Of a stretch of 64,000 nt of DNA, positions 8,998-17,430 are shown piece by piece (the first letter of the stretch is position 1; every line of letters starts with the position of its first letter). The stretch spans positions 119,167 through 183,166 of the forward strand of contig JBOEHE010000005.1 in assembly GCA_050633785.1 (NCBI GenBank). Direction: 5' to 3'. Made by a program: the position numbers and the translations under genes. The stretch comes from CALKZN01 sp050633785. GTDB lineage: Bacteria; Pseudomonadota; Gammaproteobacteria; Arenicellales; Arenicellaceae. The notes under the pieces are model-generated. The model did no database searches. It was not told where the DNA came from and saw only the letters and a program-made list of their open reading frames with translations.

Positions 8998-9793
8998 TTT
9001 GCCCCTCATTAACAACAGAGTTACCAGGAAATACAGCGGGACGTTTCTCAATAAACGCTTTAATACCTTCTCTGGCATCAGAAGATGTAATAACTTCCAG
9101 GAACAAGCTGCGTTCATCCAACAAACCTTGTTGTAAATCAGTTTGATAAGCATTTAAAACAGCAGTTTTGACCGCTTTCACCGCTGTAGGTGATTTATTG
9201 GCAATCATTGAAGCTAATTCAATTGATCGAGTCAGATATAATTCTGGCTCTGATATTTCGCTGACCAGACCGTAACGCATGGCCTCTTCCGCCCCTATTA
9301 ACTGACCAGTTAAATTCATTTTCATCGCTATTGATTTGCCAACGATCCTGGTTAAGCATTGAGTTCCTCCAGCCCCTGGAATAATCCCTAGATTTATTTC
9401 AGGTTGGCCTATCTTTGCGGATCTGGAAGCAACGACAATATCAGCGGCCATCATTAACTCGCAACCACCTCCCAAAGCGAAACCGCTCACTGCAGCTACT
9501 AGAGGTTTGGGGAAACTGCGAATGATTTCCCATGCCGATTGCCTTTCTACCTCAGGAAAACCACCTGAAGCAGCGTCCTCTAATTCATGAATATCCGCCC
9601 CTGCAGCAAAAGCACGTTCATTTCCAGTCAACACAATAGCGCGAATCGAAGGATCTGTTTTAACGTGCTCCAACTCTTGTGCAATCAATGTCAACACCCT
9701 CGTATTAAGCGCATTTAGCACTTCAGGCCGGTCAATTTTAATTTGTAAAACACCATCAGCAACGACACCGATATTTAATAATGACTCACTCAC
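8990..9793 (-). CDS. paaF: 2,3-dehydroadipyl-CoA hydratase PaaF
   Basis: Crotonase-family enoyl-CoA hydratase adding water to 2,3-dehydroadipyl-CoA. 267 aa (E. coli 255). Both hydratase glutamates are present: Glu112 in GGGCELMMAADIV and Glu132 in QPEINLGIIPGAGGTQ. The oxyanion-hole segments are AAGADIHEL and SGFALGGG. First gene of the leftward unit paaF-G-H-I. It faces paaY across a 134-base intergenic region containing the inverted repeat at 9849-9888, so both directions can be controlled by one regulator, presumably PaaX. Confidence 0.93.
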   Translation of the reverse strand: MSESLLNIGVVADGVLQIKIDRPEVLNALNTRVLTLIAQELEHVKTDPSIRAIVLTGNERAFAAGADIHELEDAASGGFPEVERQSAWEIIRSFPKPLVAAVSGFALGGGCELMMAADIVVASRSAKIGQPEINLGIIPGAGGTQCLTRIVGKSIAMKMNLTGQLIGAEEAMRYGLVSEISEPELYLTRSIELASMIANKSPTAVKAVKTAVLNAYQTDLQQGLLDERSLFLEVITSSDAREGIKAFIEKRPAVFPGNSVVNEGQND

Positions 9794-9848
9794 AATTAGT
9801 GTTATCCATTCAAAATAATGGCCGAATCTTATATTAAAAAATTTTATT

Positions 9849-9888
9849 ATGATACTTTTTTTGACATTTATTTTTTTATTTGTATCAT
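9849..9888 (+). promoter_or_regulatory. paaY-paaZ-paaABCDE promoter with flanking inverted repeat
   Basis: TTGACA at 9861-9866, a 16-base spacer and TATCAT at 9883-9888 form a strong sigma-70 promoter for the rightward paa operon, with start near 9895 and the paaY ATG at 9928. The inverted repeat ATGATAC (9849-9855) / GTATCAT (9882-9888) brackets the promoter, the second arm covering the -10. This is where PaaX would be expected to act in the divergent paaF/paaY region. The binding protein is inferred from position; the repeat resembles known PaaX sites only loosely. Confidence 0.65.
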
Positions 9889-9927
9889 ATAAAGCATGAA
9901 AAATATCAAATTCGAAACCATTTAATC

Positions 9928-10518
9928 ATGCCAATTTACTCTTTAAACGGAATCACACCAGTAGTAGAAAAGGGAGCCTACGTGCATCCCGAAGCGATCC
10001 TGATTGGCGATGTATTTGTTCTTCAAGGCGCTTTTGTTGCCCCCTTGGCAACTATGCGTGGTGACTTTGGTCGCCTGATATTGGGAGTTGGAGCCAACCT
10101 ACAGGAACATTGCTGCATGCACGGTTTCCCAGAAACAGACACCATAGTTGAGGAAAATGGACACATTGGCCATGGTTCGATTTTGCATGGTTGTGTGATT
10201 GGGGAAAATACATTGATAGGTATGAACAGCACGATCCTGGACAACGCAGTTATTGGCAACAACGTGATTATCGGCGCTAATTCATTGGTTACAGCGGGGA
10301 CTGAAATCGAATCTGATAGTCTGGCTTTTGGCAGTCCGGCAAAAGTAGTTCGTTCTTTAAACCATCAAGAAAAAAGATGGAAATACTCCGGTACAAAGCA
10401 ATATCAAATATTGTCTGATATTTACCCCAAAACATTAGTCAAGACAGTTGCAGACTCTGATGTTGATTTGGAAAGGCCCAGAATGAATATGTCAAACTTT
10501 CAACAAAAACCTCATTAA
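9928..10518 (+). CDS. paaY: PaaY, gamma-carbonic-anhydrase-fold thioesterase
   Basis: Hexapeptide left-handed beta-helix protein of 196 aa, exactly the E. coli PaaY length. Repeats of the [LIV]GxxxxI type run through residues 10-150 (for example IGHGSILHGCVIGENTLIGMN). The metal-ligand histidines of the gamma-carbonic-anhydrase fold are in LQEHCCMHGFPETD and NGHIGHGSILHG. PaaY hydrolyses the 2-hydroxycyclohepta-1,4,6-triene-1-formyl-CoA dead-end product and assists the Paa pathway. The open frame extends 16 codons upstream but that part lies over the promoter -10, so the ATG at 9928 is chosen. First gene of the rightward operon. Confidence 0.9.
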   Translation: MPIYSLNGITPVVEKGAYVHPEAILIGDVFVLQGAFVAPLATMRGDFGRLILGVGANLQEHCCMHGFPETDTIVEENGHIGHGSILHGCVIGENTLIGMNSTILDNAVIGNNVIIGANSLVTAGTEIESDSLAFGSPAKVVRSLNHQEKRWKYSGTKQYQILSDIYPKTLVKTVADSDVDLERPRMNMSNFQQKPH

Positions 10519-10587
10519 AAAAACATCAAACTGATTGACGTTTGTCAATTGAGTTCACACCGATCAATTCATAAACAAAGGGTCACT

Positions 10588-12630
10588 ATGACATCAGATA
10601 TTTACACTCTTCAGAGCTATGCTGCAGGCGAATGGCACAGTCCAACGTCTTCAGGTATCACCCTGAATCATGCAATAACAGGCGAAGCTGTTGCCGAAAT
10701 TTCCAGCGCGGGTTTAGACTTTTCAGATATGGTGAGCTACGCTAGAAAGGTTGGTGGTCCGGCGCTCAAGAAATACACATTTCATGAACGCGCCATTATG
10801 CTTAAGCAATTGGGAGCTTACTTACTAGAACGTAAAGAGCTGTTCTATGAGTGTTCTAAAGCGACAGGATCTACTCGGAGCGACTCCTGGATGGACATTG
10901 AAGGGGGCATTGGAACCTTATTCTCCATCTCAAGCAAGGCACGCATTGGCATGCCCAATAGCCATGTTTACATTGATGGTGAGCAAGAACGCTTGTCCAA
11001 AAACGGAAATTTTACTGGCCAGCATATATACACTCCAATACAAGGGGTTGCAGTACAAATCAATGCTTTTAACTTTCCATGCTGGGGGATGCTGGAAAAG
11101 TTAGCTCCAGCAATCATTGCAGGCGTACCATCGATCATCAAACCCGGCAGCCAGACTGCGTTTGTAACCGAATTAATGGTTCGCCATATCATTGAGTCTG
11201 ATATCTTGCCTACTGGTTCTATTCAACTGATTTGCGGCAGTGTTGGCAACTTGCTCGATCACATGAATTATGAAGATATTGTCGGCTTCACAGGTTCCGC
11301 GAACACGGGCTTGATGTTGAAGCAACACCCTGTAATTGCCCGTGAGAACACGCGCTTTGTGATGGAAGCTGATTCTCTGAATTGTTCAATTCTTGGCAGT
11401 GATGTCAAACCTGGTTCTGCTGAGTTTGGTCTATACATAAAGGAAGTCGCACGAGAAATGACGACGAAAGCAGGTCAGAGATGTACGTCTATTCGACGCG
11501 CCATCATTCCAGAAAAATACATAGATCAGGTTACTGCTGCTCTTTCGGAAAAACTAGCCAAAGTAACAGTTGGCAACCCTGACAATGACGCCGTTCATAT
11601 GGGGGCTTTGGTAGGACAACAACAACGTAAAGATGTCATAAACGCCATTAAACAATTAGGCAAAGATAACGAATTGATCTTTGGCAACCCTGACGCAATT
11701 GATGTCATTGATGCGAACATAGTGTCAGGTGCATTTATCTCTCCTATTCTTATGCTCAGTAAAAACCCAAACGTAACAAATGCACATGATATAGAAGCAT
11801 TTGGCCCAGTAAGTACAATAATTCCTTACACTAACGATGATCATGCTGTTGAGCTGGCAGCACGTGGCAAAGGTAGTCTGGTCGGCTCTTTAATTACCAA
11901 TAATGAAGACGTTGCCAAAAGAGTTGTTCTGGGTGCAGCTTCTCACCATGGACGACTTTTGATTCTAAATCAAACCTGTGCAAAGGAGTCAACAGGCCAT
12001 GGTTCTCCCCTGCCGCAACTGGTTCATGGGGGTCCAGGTCGAGCTGGTGCAGGAGAAGAACAAGGCGGTGTGCGAGGGATAAAGCACTTCATGCAACGTA
12101 CTGCCTTACAAGGTTCTCCAGATATGCTCAGTGCTATAACGGGCACATATATGCAAGGCGCTGCCCGCAACACAGATACAATTCACCCTTTTAAAAAGAG
12201 TTTTGAAGAACTGGAGATTGGCGACACCGTAATATCACAAAAACGCGCTATTACATTGGAAGATATCGAGTCATTCGCAAACCTTTCAGGTGATGTTTTC
12301 TATGCTCATATGGATGAAGGCGCAGCCCAACGTAATCCGTTTTTTGATGGAAGAGTCGCTCATGGTTACTTGCTTATTTCGGCTGCAGCCGGTTTATTTG
12401 TCTGGCCTGAAGAAGGACCCGTACTGGCAAATACTGGACTTGAAAACTTGTCGTTCCAAAAGCCGGTTTACCCCGGTGACAGCATCCAAGTTCAATTTAC
12501 CTGTAAACAGAAAAAAGACCGACTCACTGAAAAATGGGGAGAAGTTCGCTGGGACACTACCATTGTCAACCAGAATGGTGAAGTGTGCGCCAATTACGAT
12601 GTTCTTACTGGCGTTGCTAACACAGCTTAA
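10588..12630 (+). CDS. paaZ: Oxepin-CoA hydrolase / 3-oxo-5,6-dehydrosuberyl-CoA semialdehyde dehydrogenase PaaZ
   Basis: Bifunctional ring-opening enzyme: the C-terminal MaoC-type hydratase domain hydrolyses oxepin-CoA and the N-terminal aldehyde dehydrogenase domain oxidises the aldehyde with NADP. 680 aa from the ATG at 10588, preceded by AAAGGG; E. coli PaaZ is 681. The ALDH domain spans about residues 1-520 with Glu260 (FVMEADSLN) and nucleophile Cys299 (GQRCTSIRR). The hydratase domain spans about 540-680 with Asp569 and His574 in LSGDVFYAHMDE. These match E. coli E256, C295, D561 and H566 with constant small offsets. Both active sites look intact, so no separate PaaN is needed. Confidence 0.95.
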   Translation: MTSDIYTLQSYAAGEWHSPTSSGITLNHAITGEAVAEISSAGLDFSDMVSYARKVGGPALKKYTFHERAIMLKQLGAYLLERKELFYECSKATGSTRSDSWMDIEGGIGTLFSISSKARIGMPNSHVYIDGEQERLSKNGNFTGQHIYTPIQGVAVQINAFNFPCWGMLEKLAPAIIAGVPSIIKPGSQTAFVTELMVRHIIESDILPTGSIQLICGSVGNLLDHMNYEDIVGFTGSANTGLMLKQHPVIARENTRFVMEADSLNCSILGSDVKPGSAEFGLYIKEVAREMTTKAGQRCTSIRRAIIPEKYIDQVTAALSEKLAKVTVGNPDNDAVHMGALVGQQQRKDVINAIKQLGKDNELIFGNPDAIDVIDANIVSGAFISPILMLSKNPNVTNAHDIEAFGPVSTIIPYTNDDHAVELAARGKGSLVGSLITNNEDVAKRVVLGAASHHGRLLILNQTCAKESTGHGSPLPQLVHGGPGRAGAGEEQGGVRGIKHFMQRTALQGSPDMLSAITGTYMQGAARNTDTIHPFKKSFEELEIGDTVISQKRAITLEDIESFANLSGDVFYAHMDEGAAQRNPFFDGRVAHGYLLISAAAGLFVWPEEGPVLANTGLENLSFQKPVYPGDSIQVQFTCKQKKDRLTEKWGEVRWDTTIVNQNGEVCANYDVLTGVANTA

Positions 12631-12645
12631 TACGAGGATTTATTG

Positions 12646-13611
12646 ATGACAAAAAATACCAAACAAACACTGAGTCTTGAAGAAGAAAAGTTCGAAAAGT
12701 TACTGTCTGATGACTTGCGCATAGAACCCAGAGACTGGATGCCAGAACATTATCGAAAAACTCTTATCCGCCAAATTGGTCAACATGCTCATTCGGAAAT
12801 CATCGGCATGCAACCTGAAGCTAACTGGATTACACGAGCGCCAAGCCTGCGCCGCAAAGCTATTCTCATGTCCAAAGTTCAAGATGAAGCAGGTCATGGT
12901 CTATATCTGTACAGCGCAGCTGAAACGTTGGGGGCTGACCGAACTGACATGCTGGAAAAACTCAACAATGGTCAAATGAAATATTCCAGCATCTTTAACT
13001 ACCCAACACCCACCTGGGCAGATATGGGAGCAATCGGTTGGCTGGTTGATGGCGCTGCTATCTGCAATCAGGTTCCACTATGTAGAACCTCCTATGGGCC
13101 TTATGCACGAGCCATGGTCAGAGTCTGCAAAGAGGAAAGCTTTCATCAACGCCAAGGCTACGAAATCATGTTATCTCTCTGCAATGGCACATCAGAGCAG
13201 CAACAAATGGCACAAGATGCACTTAATCGCTGGTGGTGGCCATCAATAATGATGTTTGGCCCTCGTGATGACCAGTCTCCCAACTCTGAACTGTCAATGA
13301 AATGGAAAATAAAGCTTTTCAGCAATGACGAATTACGTCAAAAGTTCATTGATATGACAGTGCCTCAAGCTGAGATATTAGGTTTAACGATTCCAGATCA
13401 TGAACTGCAATGGAATGAACAAACCGGTCACTATGATTACGGAGAACCCGATTGGGAAGAGTTTTTTAATGTCATTCAAGGTAATGGTCCCTGCAACAAA
13501 TTGCGCATCAAAAAACGTCGATCAGCGCAAGAAAGAGGCCAATGGGTCCGCGATGCCGCCCTTGCCTATGCAAACAAACATGCCAACTCAGAACACTCTG
13601 AAGCGGCGTAA
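12646..13611 (+). CDS. paaA: Phenylacetyl-CoA 1,2-epoxidase subunit PaaA
   Basis: Catalytic di-iron subunit of the multicomponent epoxidase that attacks the aromatic ring of phenylacetyl-CoA. 321 aa from the ATG at 12646, with ACGAGG nine bases before it. The iron ligands sit in helices as in the family: Glu51, the E81xxH84 pair in QDEAGHGLYLY, and the E164xxH167 pair in CKEESFHQRQGYE. CoA-contacting RIKKRRSAQERG near the C-terminus is conserved. Sits in the order A-B-C-D-E behind paaZ. Only 15 bases separate it from the paaZ stop. Confidence 0.96.
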   Translation: MTKNTKQTLSLEEEKFEKLLSDDLRIEPRDWMPEHYRKTLIRQIGQHAHSEIIGMQPEANWITRAPSLRRKAILMSKVQDEAGHGLYLYSAAETLGADRTDMLEKLNNGQMKYSSIFNYPTPTWADMGAIGWLVDGAAICNQVPLCRTSYGPYARAMVRVCKEESFHQRQGYEIMLSLCNGTSEQQQMAQDALNRWWWPSIMMFGPRDDQSPNSELSMKWKIKLFSNDELRQKFIDMTVPQAEILGLTIPDHELQWNEQTGHYDYGEPDWEEFFNVIQGNGPCNKLRIKKRRSAQERGQWVRDAALAYANKHANSEHSEAA

Positions 13612-13638
13612 CTCTCCATACACTTTTAAAAGCCAATT

Positions 13639-13929
13639 ATGATTGAAAAAAAAGATTATCCTTTATGGGAAATATTCATTCGCAGCAACCGCGGCATTGA
13701 CCACAAACATGCTGGCAGCTTACGCGCTTCTGATGCCGAAATGGCCTTGCAGAATGCGCGGGATTTATACACGCGCAGGATGGAAGGAGTCAGCCTCTGG
13801 GTGGTGCCATCAAGCCATATCGTTGCTTCAGACCCCGACGACAAAAGCACTCTGTTCGACCCTGCACACGATAAGGTGTACCGCCACCCGACTTTTTATG
13901 AACTACCCACTGAACTGGAACATATGTAG
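13639..13929 (+). CDS. paaB: Phenylacetyl-CoA epoxidase subunit PaaB
   Basis: Small structural subunit of the epoxidase, 96 aa (E. coli 95). The family signature is present: a PLWEIFIRSNRGIDHKHAGS opening, then the NARDLYTRR and SLWVVPSSHI strands. PaaB bridges PaaAC heterodimers and is probably needed for electron transfer. Lies 27 bases after paaA; its stop touches a possible GTG start of paaC. Confidence 0.95.
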   Translation: MIEKKDYPLWEIFIRSNRGIDHKHAGSLRASDAEMALQNARDLYTRRMEGVSLWVVPSSHIVASDPDDKSTLFDPAHDKVYRHPTFYELPTELEHM

Positions 13930-13952
13930 TGGCAATGAACCAGGAGACCATC

Positions 13953-14717
13953 ATGAACAATACGATGAATAACGACCTATACACTTATATTCTGCGTCAG
14001 GCCGACAACAGCATGATTCTATGCCAGCGTTTGTGCGAGTGGGTTGCCAACGCTCCAGAACTTGAAGAAGACATCGCCTTGACCAACATTGGCTTGGACC
14101 TGATCGGTCAGGCCAGAGCACTATATCAATACGCTGCCACAATGTCGGATCAAGATATCGATGAAAACGACCTTGTTTTCATGCGTGATGAACGCGACTG
14201 GAGCAATGCATTATTAGTTGAACTACCGAATGGCAATTTTGCTGACACCATTGCCAGACAGTTTCTGTTTGACGCTTGGCATTTAGCCTTTCTGGAACAA
14301 CTCATCCATTCTAAAGATGAGACCTTATCAGCAATAGCAGCAAAATCAGTCAAGGAATCACGTTATCATTTAAGACACAGTTCAAACTGGGTAAAACGCT
14401 TAGGCGATGGCACTCAGATCAGCCATGATCGCATGCAGTTAGCCATTGACCATATATGGCATTATATACCGGAGCTATTTGAATCGGACGAATTGGACCA
14501 ACGCATGCTTGAAAGTGGCATCGGCGTTAACCTGGAACAGGTAAAACACCAATGGAATGCCACTGTGACTAACTGTCTGAATAAAGCCGCCTTACGCAGA
14601 CCCGACGATACAGTTTTAATGAGTGGCGGTCGCTATGGCATTCATACGGAACATATGGGATTTTTGCTTGCAGAAATGCAAATATTGCCACGCAGCATGC
14701 CGGACTGTCAGTGGTAG
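13953..14717 (+). CDS. paaC: Phenylacetyl-CoA epoxidase structural subunit PaaC
   Basis: Ferritin-like but metal-free scaffold subunit that pairs with PaaA. 254 aa from the ATG at 13953, chosen because AGGAGA lies seven bases upstream; earlier in-frame starts at 13929 (GTG) and 13935 (ATG) lack such a site. Family features: a YTYILRQADNSMILCQRLCEW first helix, NIGLDLIGQARALY, and RDERDWSNALLVELPNGNFA, with HTEHMGFLLAEMQ near the C-terminus. Length is close to E. coli PaaC (248). Confidence 0.95.
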   Translation: MNNTMNNDLYTYILRQADNSMILCQRLCEWVANAPELEEDIALTNIGLDLIGQARALYQYAATMSDQDIDENDLVFMRDERDWSNALLVELPNGNFADTIARQFLFDAWHLAFLEQLIHSKDETLSAIAAKSVKESRYHLRHSSNWVKRLGDGTQISHDRMQLAIDHIWHYIPELFESDELDQRMLESGIGVNLEQVKHQWNATVTNCLNKAALRRPDDTVLMSGGRYGIHTEHMGFLLAEMQILPRSMPDCQW

Positions 14718-14730
14718 GAATACGTAAGCT

Positions 14731-15252
14731 ATGACCAATCAAATACAAGCCAGTTCAAGTGAACAAGAACTGATACAACTGCGTAAAATCCTGGAAACAG
14801 TATGCGACCCGGAAATACCAGTATTGACTATTGATGAAATGGGCATCTTACGAGATGTCAGCATTGATAATGGCACGGTATCCGTCACTATTACTCCGAC
14901 CTACTCTGGCTGCCCAGCGATGGACCAGATCACGGCGGATATCAATGCGGCTCTGCTTCTCCATGGATACTCAAAAGCCAGGGTGTCTCTGGTGTTTTCG
15001 CCAGCCTGGACAACGGATTGGATGAGTGAAAAAGCCAAAGAAAAGTTACGTAACTACGGCATTGCACCGCCTTGCAAAACCTCAGCCGTGGCAAGCCTCG
15101 ATGATGAACTCGCCTTAATTTTTACTGCACCTTGCCCACGCTGTAATTCACTTAACACACAGTTAATCAGTCAATTCGGTTCAACCGCCTGCAAAGCATT
15201 ATGGAAATGCAATGCCTGTCAGGAACCTTTTGATTATTTTAAACCCCTATAG
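14731..15252 (+). CDS. paaD: PaaD, Fe-S maturation factor of the phenylacetyl-CoA epoxidase
   Basis: 173 aa protein of the MIP18/DUF59 family with a C-terminal zinc or Fe-S ribbon. The DUF59 core is residues about 15-95, with VCDPEIPVLTIDEMGIL and the conserved Cys61 in YSGCPAMD. The ribbon has C135xxC138 (CPRC) and C160xxC163 (CNAC), which distinguishes PaaD from plain SufT-like proteins. It is thought to help load the 2Fe-2S cluster of PaaE. Begins 13 bases after paaC. Confidence 0.93.
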   Translation: MTNQIQASSSEQELIQLRKILETVCDPEIPVLTIDEMGILRDVSIDNGTVSVTITPTYSGCPAMDQITADINAALLLHGYSKARVSLVFSPAWTTDWMSEKAKEKLRNYGIAPPCKTSAVASLDDELALIFTAPCPRCNSLNTQLISQFGSTACKALWKCNACQEPFDYFKPL

Positions 15253-15260
15253 AGGCCATC

Positions 15261-16343
15261 ATGTTTGATAACGCCGTTGTACATAAGATCACCCACGAAA
15301 CTCAAGATTCTGTTGTCGTTTCTTTACGCCTACAGGCAGAATGCGATACTGACTACAGCTATAAACAGGGGCAGAACCTGACCTTTATACGCGATTTTGC
15401 AGGCGAAGAGTTACGTCGTTCCTACTCGATTTGCAGTAGCGTTCAAGACAATGAATTACGCGTTGGCATAAAAAAAGTCTCCGGTGGTCATTTTTCCAAT
15501 TGGGCCAATACCGAACTTGTTGTTGGCGACGAAATCAAGCTATTACCACCCGCTGGGCACTTTTATGTCGAGTTAGACCCCAACCGAACTCGGAATTATA
15601 TTGGAGTGGCGGCTGGCAGCGGCATTACCCCCATCCTGTCAATACTCAAGACCACATTGGAAACCGAACTGAACAGTTCGTTCACGTTGATCTATGGTAA
15701 TAAGAGCACAGATACAATCATGTTTCTTGAGGAAATAGAGGACTTAAAAAATCGTTATCAAGAGCGGTTCAGAACCTTTAACGTCTTAAGTCAGGAAGTA
15801 CAAAATGCGGAACTACTCAATGGACGCATTGACGGTGAAAAGATACAGCTGTTTCTTGACCGCCTCATTGCAGCTGACACTATCGGAGATGTTTTTTTAT
15901 GCGGGCCATTTTCCATGGTCACCTCTGCGCAACAAGCATTTTTGGATGCCGGTGTTGATAAAACCAATGTACACACGGAATTGTTCGGCACTCCTGAGGA
16001 TTTGCAGGCAATTGCACGGACCCAACAAAAAACAGAATTATCAGAGCAAGAACGAAAGCACTTGAGTCAAATCACCGTTATGATTGATGGCAAAGGCACG
16101 AAACTGAATCTTGAACGCGGTGGTGAAACCATCCTCGATGCAGCCCTGAAGATCCGTAAGGACCTGCCTTTTGCCTGTAAAGGTGGAGTATGTGCCACCT
16201 GCAAAGCTCGAATTATCGACGGTCAAGTTGAAATGGATTTGAATTATTCACTGAGCGATGACGAGATCGCTCAGGGTTTTGTACTGACCTGTCAGGCGCA
16301 CCCAGTCAGTGACACAGTGGTTATCGATTTCGATCAGAAGTAA
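15261..16343 (+). CDS. paaE: Phenylacetyl-CoA epoxidase reductase PaaE
   Basis: Electron-supply subunit: NADPH to FAD to 2Fe-2S to the PaaA di-iron site. 360 aa (E. coli 356). Ferredoxin-reductase domain first: RRSYSICSS binds FAD, GSGITPILSIL binds NADPH, and FLCGPFSMV is the FNR C-block. The plant-type ferredoxin domain is C-terminal with ligands Cys306, Cys311, Cys314 (ACKGGVCATCKA) and Cys344 (LTCQAH). Last gene of the paaYZABCDE operon. It converges with paaX only nine bases away. Confidence 0.95.
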   Translation: MFDNAVVHKITHETQDSVVVSLRLQAECDTDYSYKQGQNLTFIRDFAGEELRRSYSICSSVQDNELRVGIKKVSGGHFSNWANTELVVGDEIKLLPPAGHFYVELDPNRTRNYIGVAAGSGITPILSILKTTLETELNSSFTLIYGNKSTDTIMFLEEIEDLKNRYQERFRTFNVLSQEVQNAELLNGRIDGEKIQLFLDRLIAADTIGDVFLCGPFSMVTSAQQAFLDAGVDKTNVHTELFGTPEDLQAIARTQQKTELSEQERKHLSQITVMIDGKGTKLNLERGGETILDAALKIRKDLPFACKGGVCATCKARIIDGQVEMDLNYSLSDDEIAQGFVLTCQAHPVSDTVVIDFDQK

Positions 16344-16346
16344 GGC

Positions 16347-16365
16347 CTTCAATTAACCCTTGAAG
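16347..16365. terminator. Small hairpin between convergent paaE and paaX
   Basis: CTTCAA (16347-16352) pairs with TTGAAG (16360-16365) around a 7-base loop. It spans the nine-base gap and the last codons of paaX. It has no U-tract, so its strength as a terminator is doubtful. Confidence 0.3.
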
Positions 16366-17324
16366 CGCTGGCTATAATGGTGGGTCAGGTCTTTTAACAA
16401 GCCTGGCCCCGCATTAGTCACAAGGTCAAGATAAAGTCGATCAGTTTGGCCAAGCAATGCCTGATATATCTTTTTGCACAAGGCATAGGCATCTCCCCCC
16501 ACCCAATTCAATGGCAGCAATTCGTTAGGCAAATGCGGGTCACGCAAAATAATACGACGATATTCATCAATCAACAACAGTCTCAATGTCAGTAGCTCAA
16601 TGGTAGGTTTATTCGCAGAGGACTCTATCGAATTAATATTCAAACCGGAAAATATCTCAATAAATCGCGTATATTTTTTCTCCAGATCCTGCGTTGGAAA
16701 ACAGAGTGTGGCCATTTCCTGGTCAGTAACATCCAGACCAATACTGCTGTCAAAACAGTTTGTTGCTCGCATACAAACAACACCATGACTCACTCCTAGA
16801 CTTCTGGCTCGATCAGCAACCACTTTTTCAGAAGCTGTCGGATGAGCAAAAACATGTTTTGCCGCTTTACCAAAGCCAACCCATGCCAATTCTTGTTCCA
16901 ATTGCATTCTAATGTCTGTATCTATTGTTTCATACAAAATAAAAACCAGCGTCCATTCTCCTGACCATTCAGACTCATCTTTGTAATACAACAATTTTTC
17001 AGCAAGATCTGTCTGGCTTTGTGCTCTCTGGGTTAATTGATAGAAACTCTTCCGCCCTTCTCTGGTGCCTGACAACCATTCTTCTTCAGCCATACGAAAC
17101 AATGAAGTTCGAATCAAGCGGCTGCTTACTCCCAAAGGAGCCAAGGTAGACACTAGCGTCTCAACCCAAACTTTGCCTCCATGAGGAACGACCAAATCAC
17201 CAAAAAAAGTAGATAACAGAGACTTTGCCCGCACTTTATTATCCGAGCAGTAATGTTCTAAAAACTCTGAAACCGTCTGTGACGAGTGTGCCATGCCTTC
17301 AGTAGTGTTTGATTTAACGTTCAA
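16353..17324 (-). CDS. paaX: Phenylacetic acid degradation regulator PaaX
   Basis: Transcriptional repressor that releases DNA when it binds phenylacetyl-CoA. 323 aa (E. coli PaaX 316). PaaX order is seen: an N-terminal winged helix with RAKSLLSTFFGDLVVPHGG and VSSRLIRTSLFRMAEEEWL about residues 30-90, a central ferredoxin-like region with WTLVFI and a WVGFGK loop, and the C-terminal PaaX_C domain ending RLYLDLVTNAGPGLLKDLTHHYSQRF. An alternative start is Met11. Read leftward, downstream of the DAHP-synthase-like gene with a 106-base gap, and convergent to paaE. Likely operator: the inverted repeat in the paaF/paaY region. Confidence 0.93.
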   Translation of the reverse strand: MNVKSNTTEGMAHSSQTVSEFLEHYCSDNKVRAKSLLSTFFGDLVVPHGGKVWVETLVSTLAPLGVSSRLIRTSLFRMAEEEWLSGTREGRKSFYQLTQRAQSQTDLAEKLLYYKDESEWSGEWTLVFILYETIDTDIRMQLEQELAWVGFGKAAKHVFAHPTASEKVVADRARSLGVSHGVVCMRATNCFDSSIGLDVTDQEMATLCFPTQDLEKKYTRFIEIFSGLNINSIESSANKPTIELLTLRLLLIDEYRRIILRDPHLPNELLPLNWVGGDAYALCKKIYQALLGQTDRLYLDLVTNAGPGLLKDLTHHYSQRFKG

Positions 17325-17430
17325 CAGTGAGCCTATATCGTTTTACAATAGTTACCAGCAAAATAATATCACAAAGAAATTTCAAAACTGAAGCTTAGAC
17401 GACATTACATCAAATAAACGGCGTTTCAAG

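Noticed and set aside
8998..9153. N-terminal extension of paaG inside paaF
   Set aside because: The translated residues are unlike any crotonase. The ATG at 8997 gives the normal family length and a short overlap.
9880..9927. Earlier TTG start of paaY
   Set aside because: It would put the start codon within the -10 region of the promoter, and the extra 16 residues are absent from the family.
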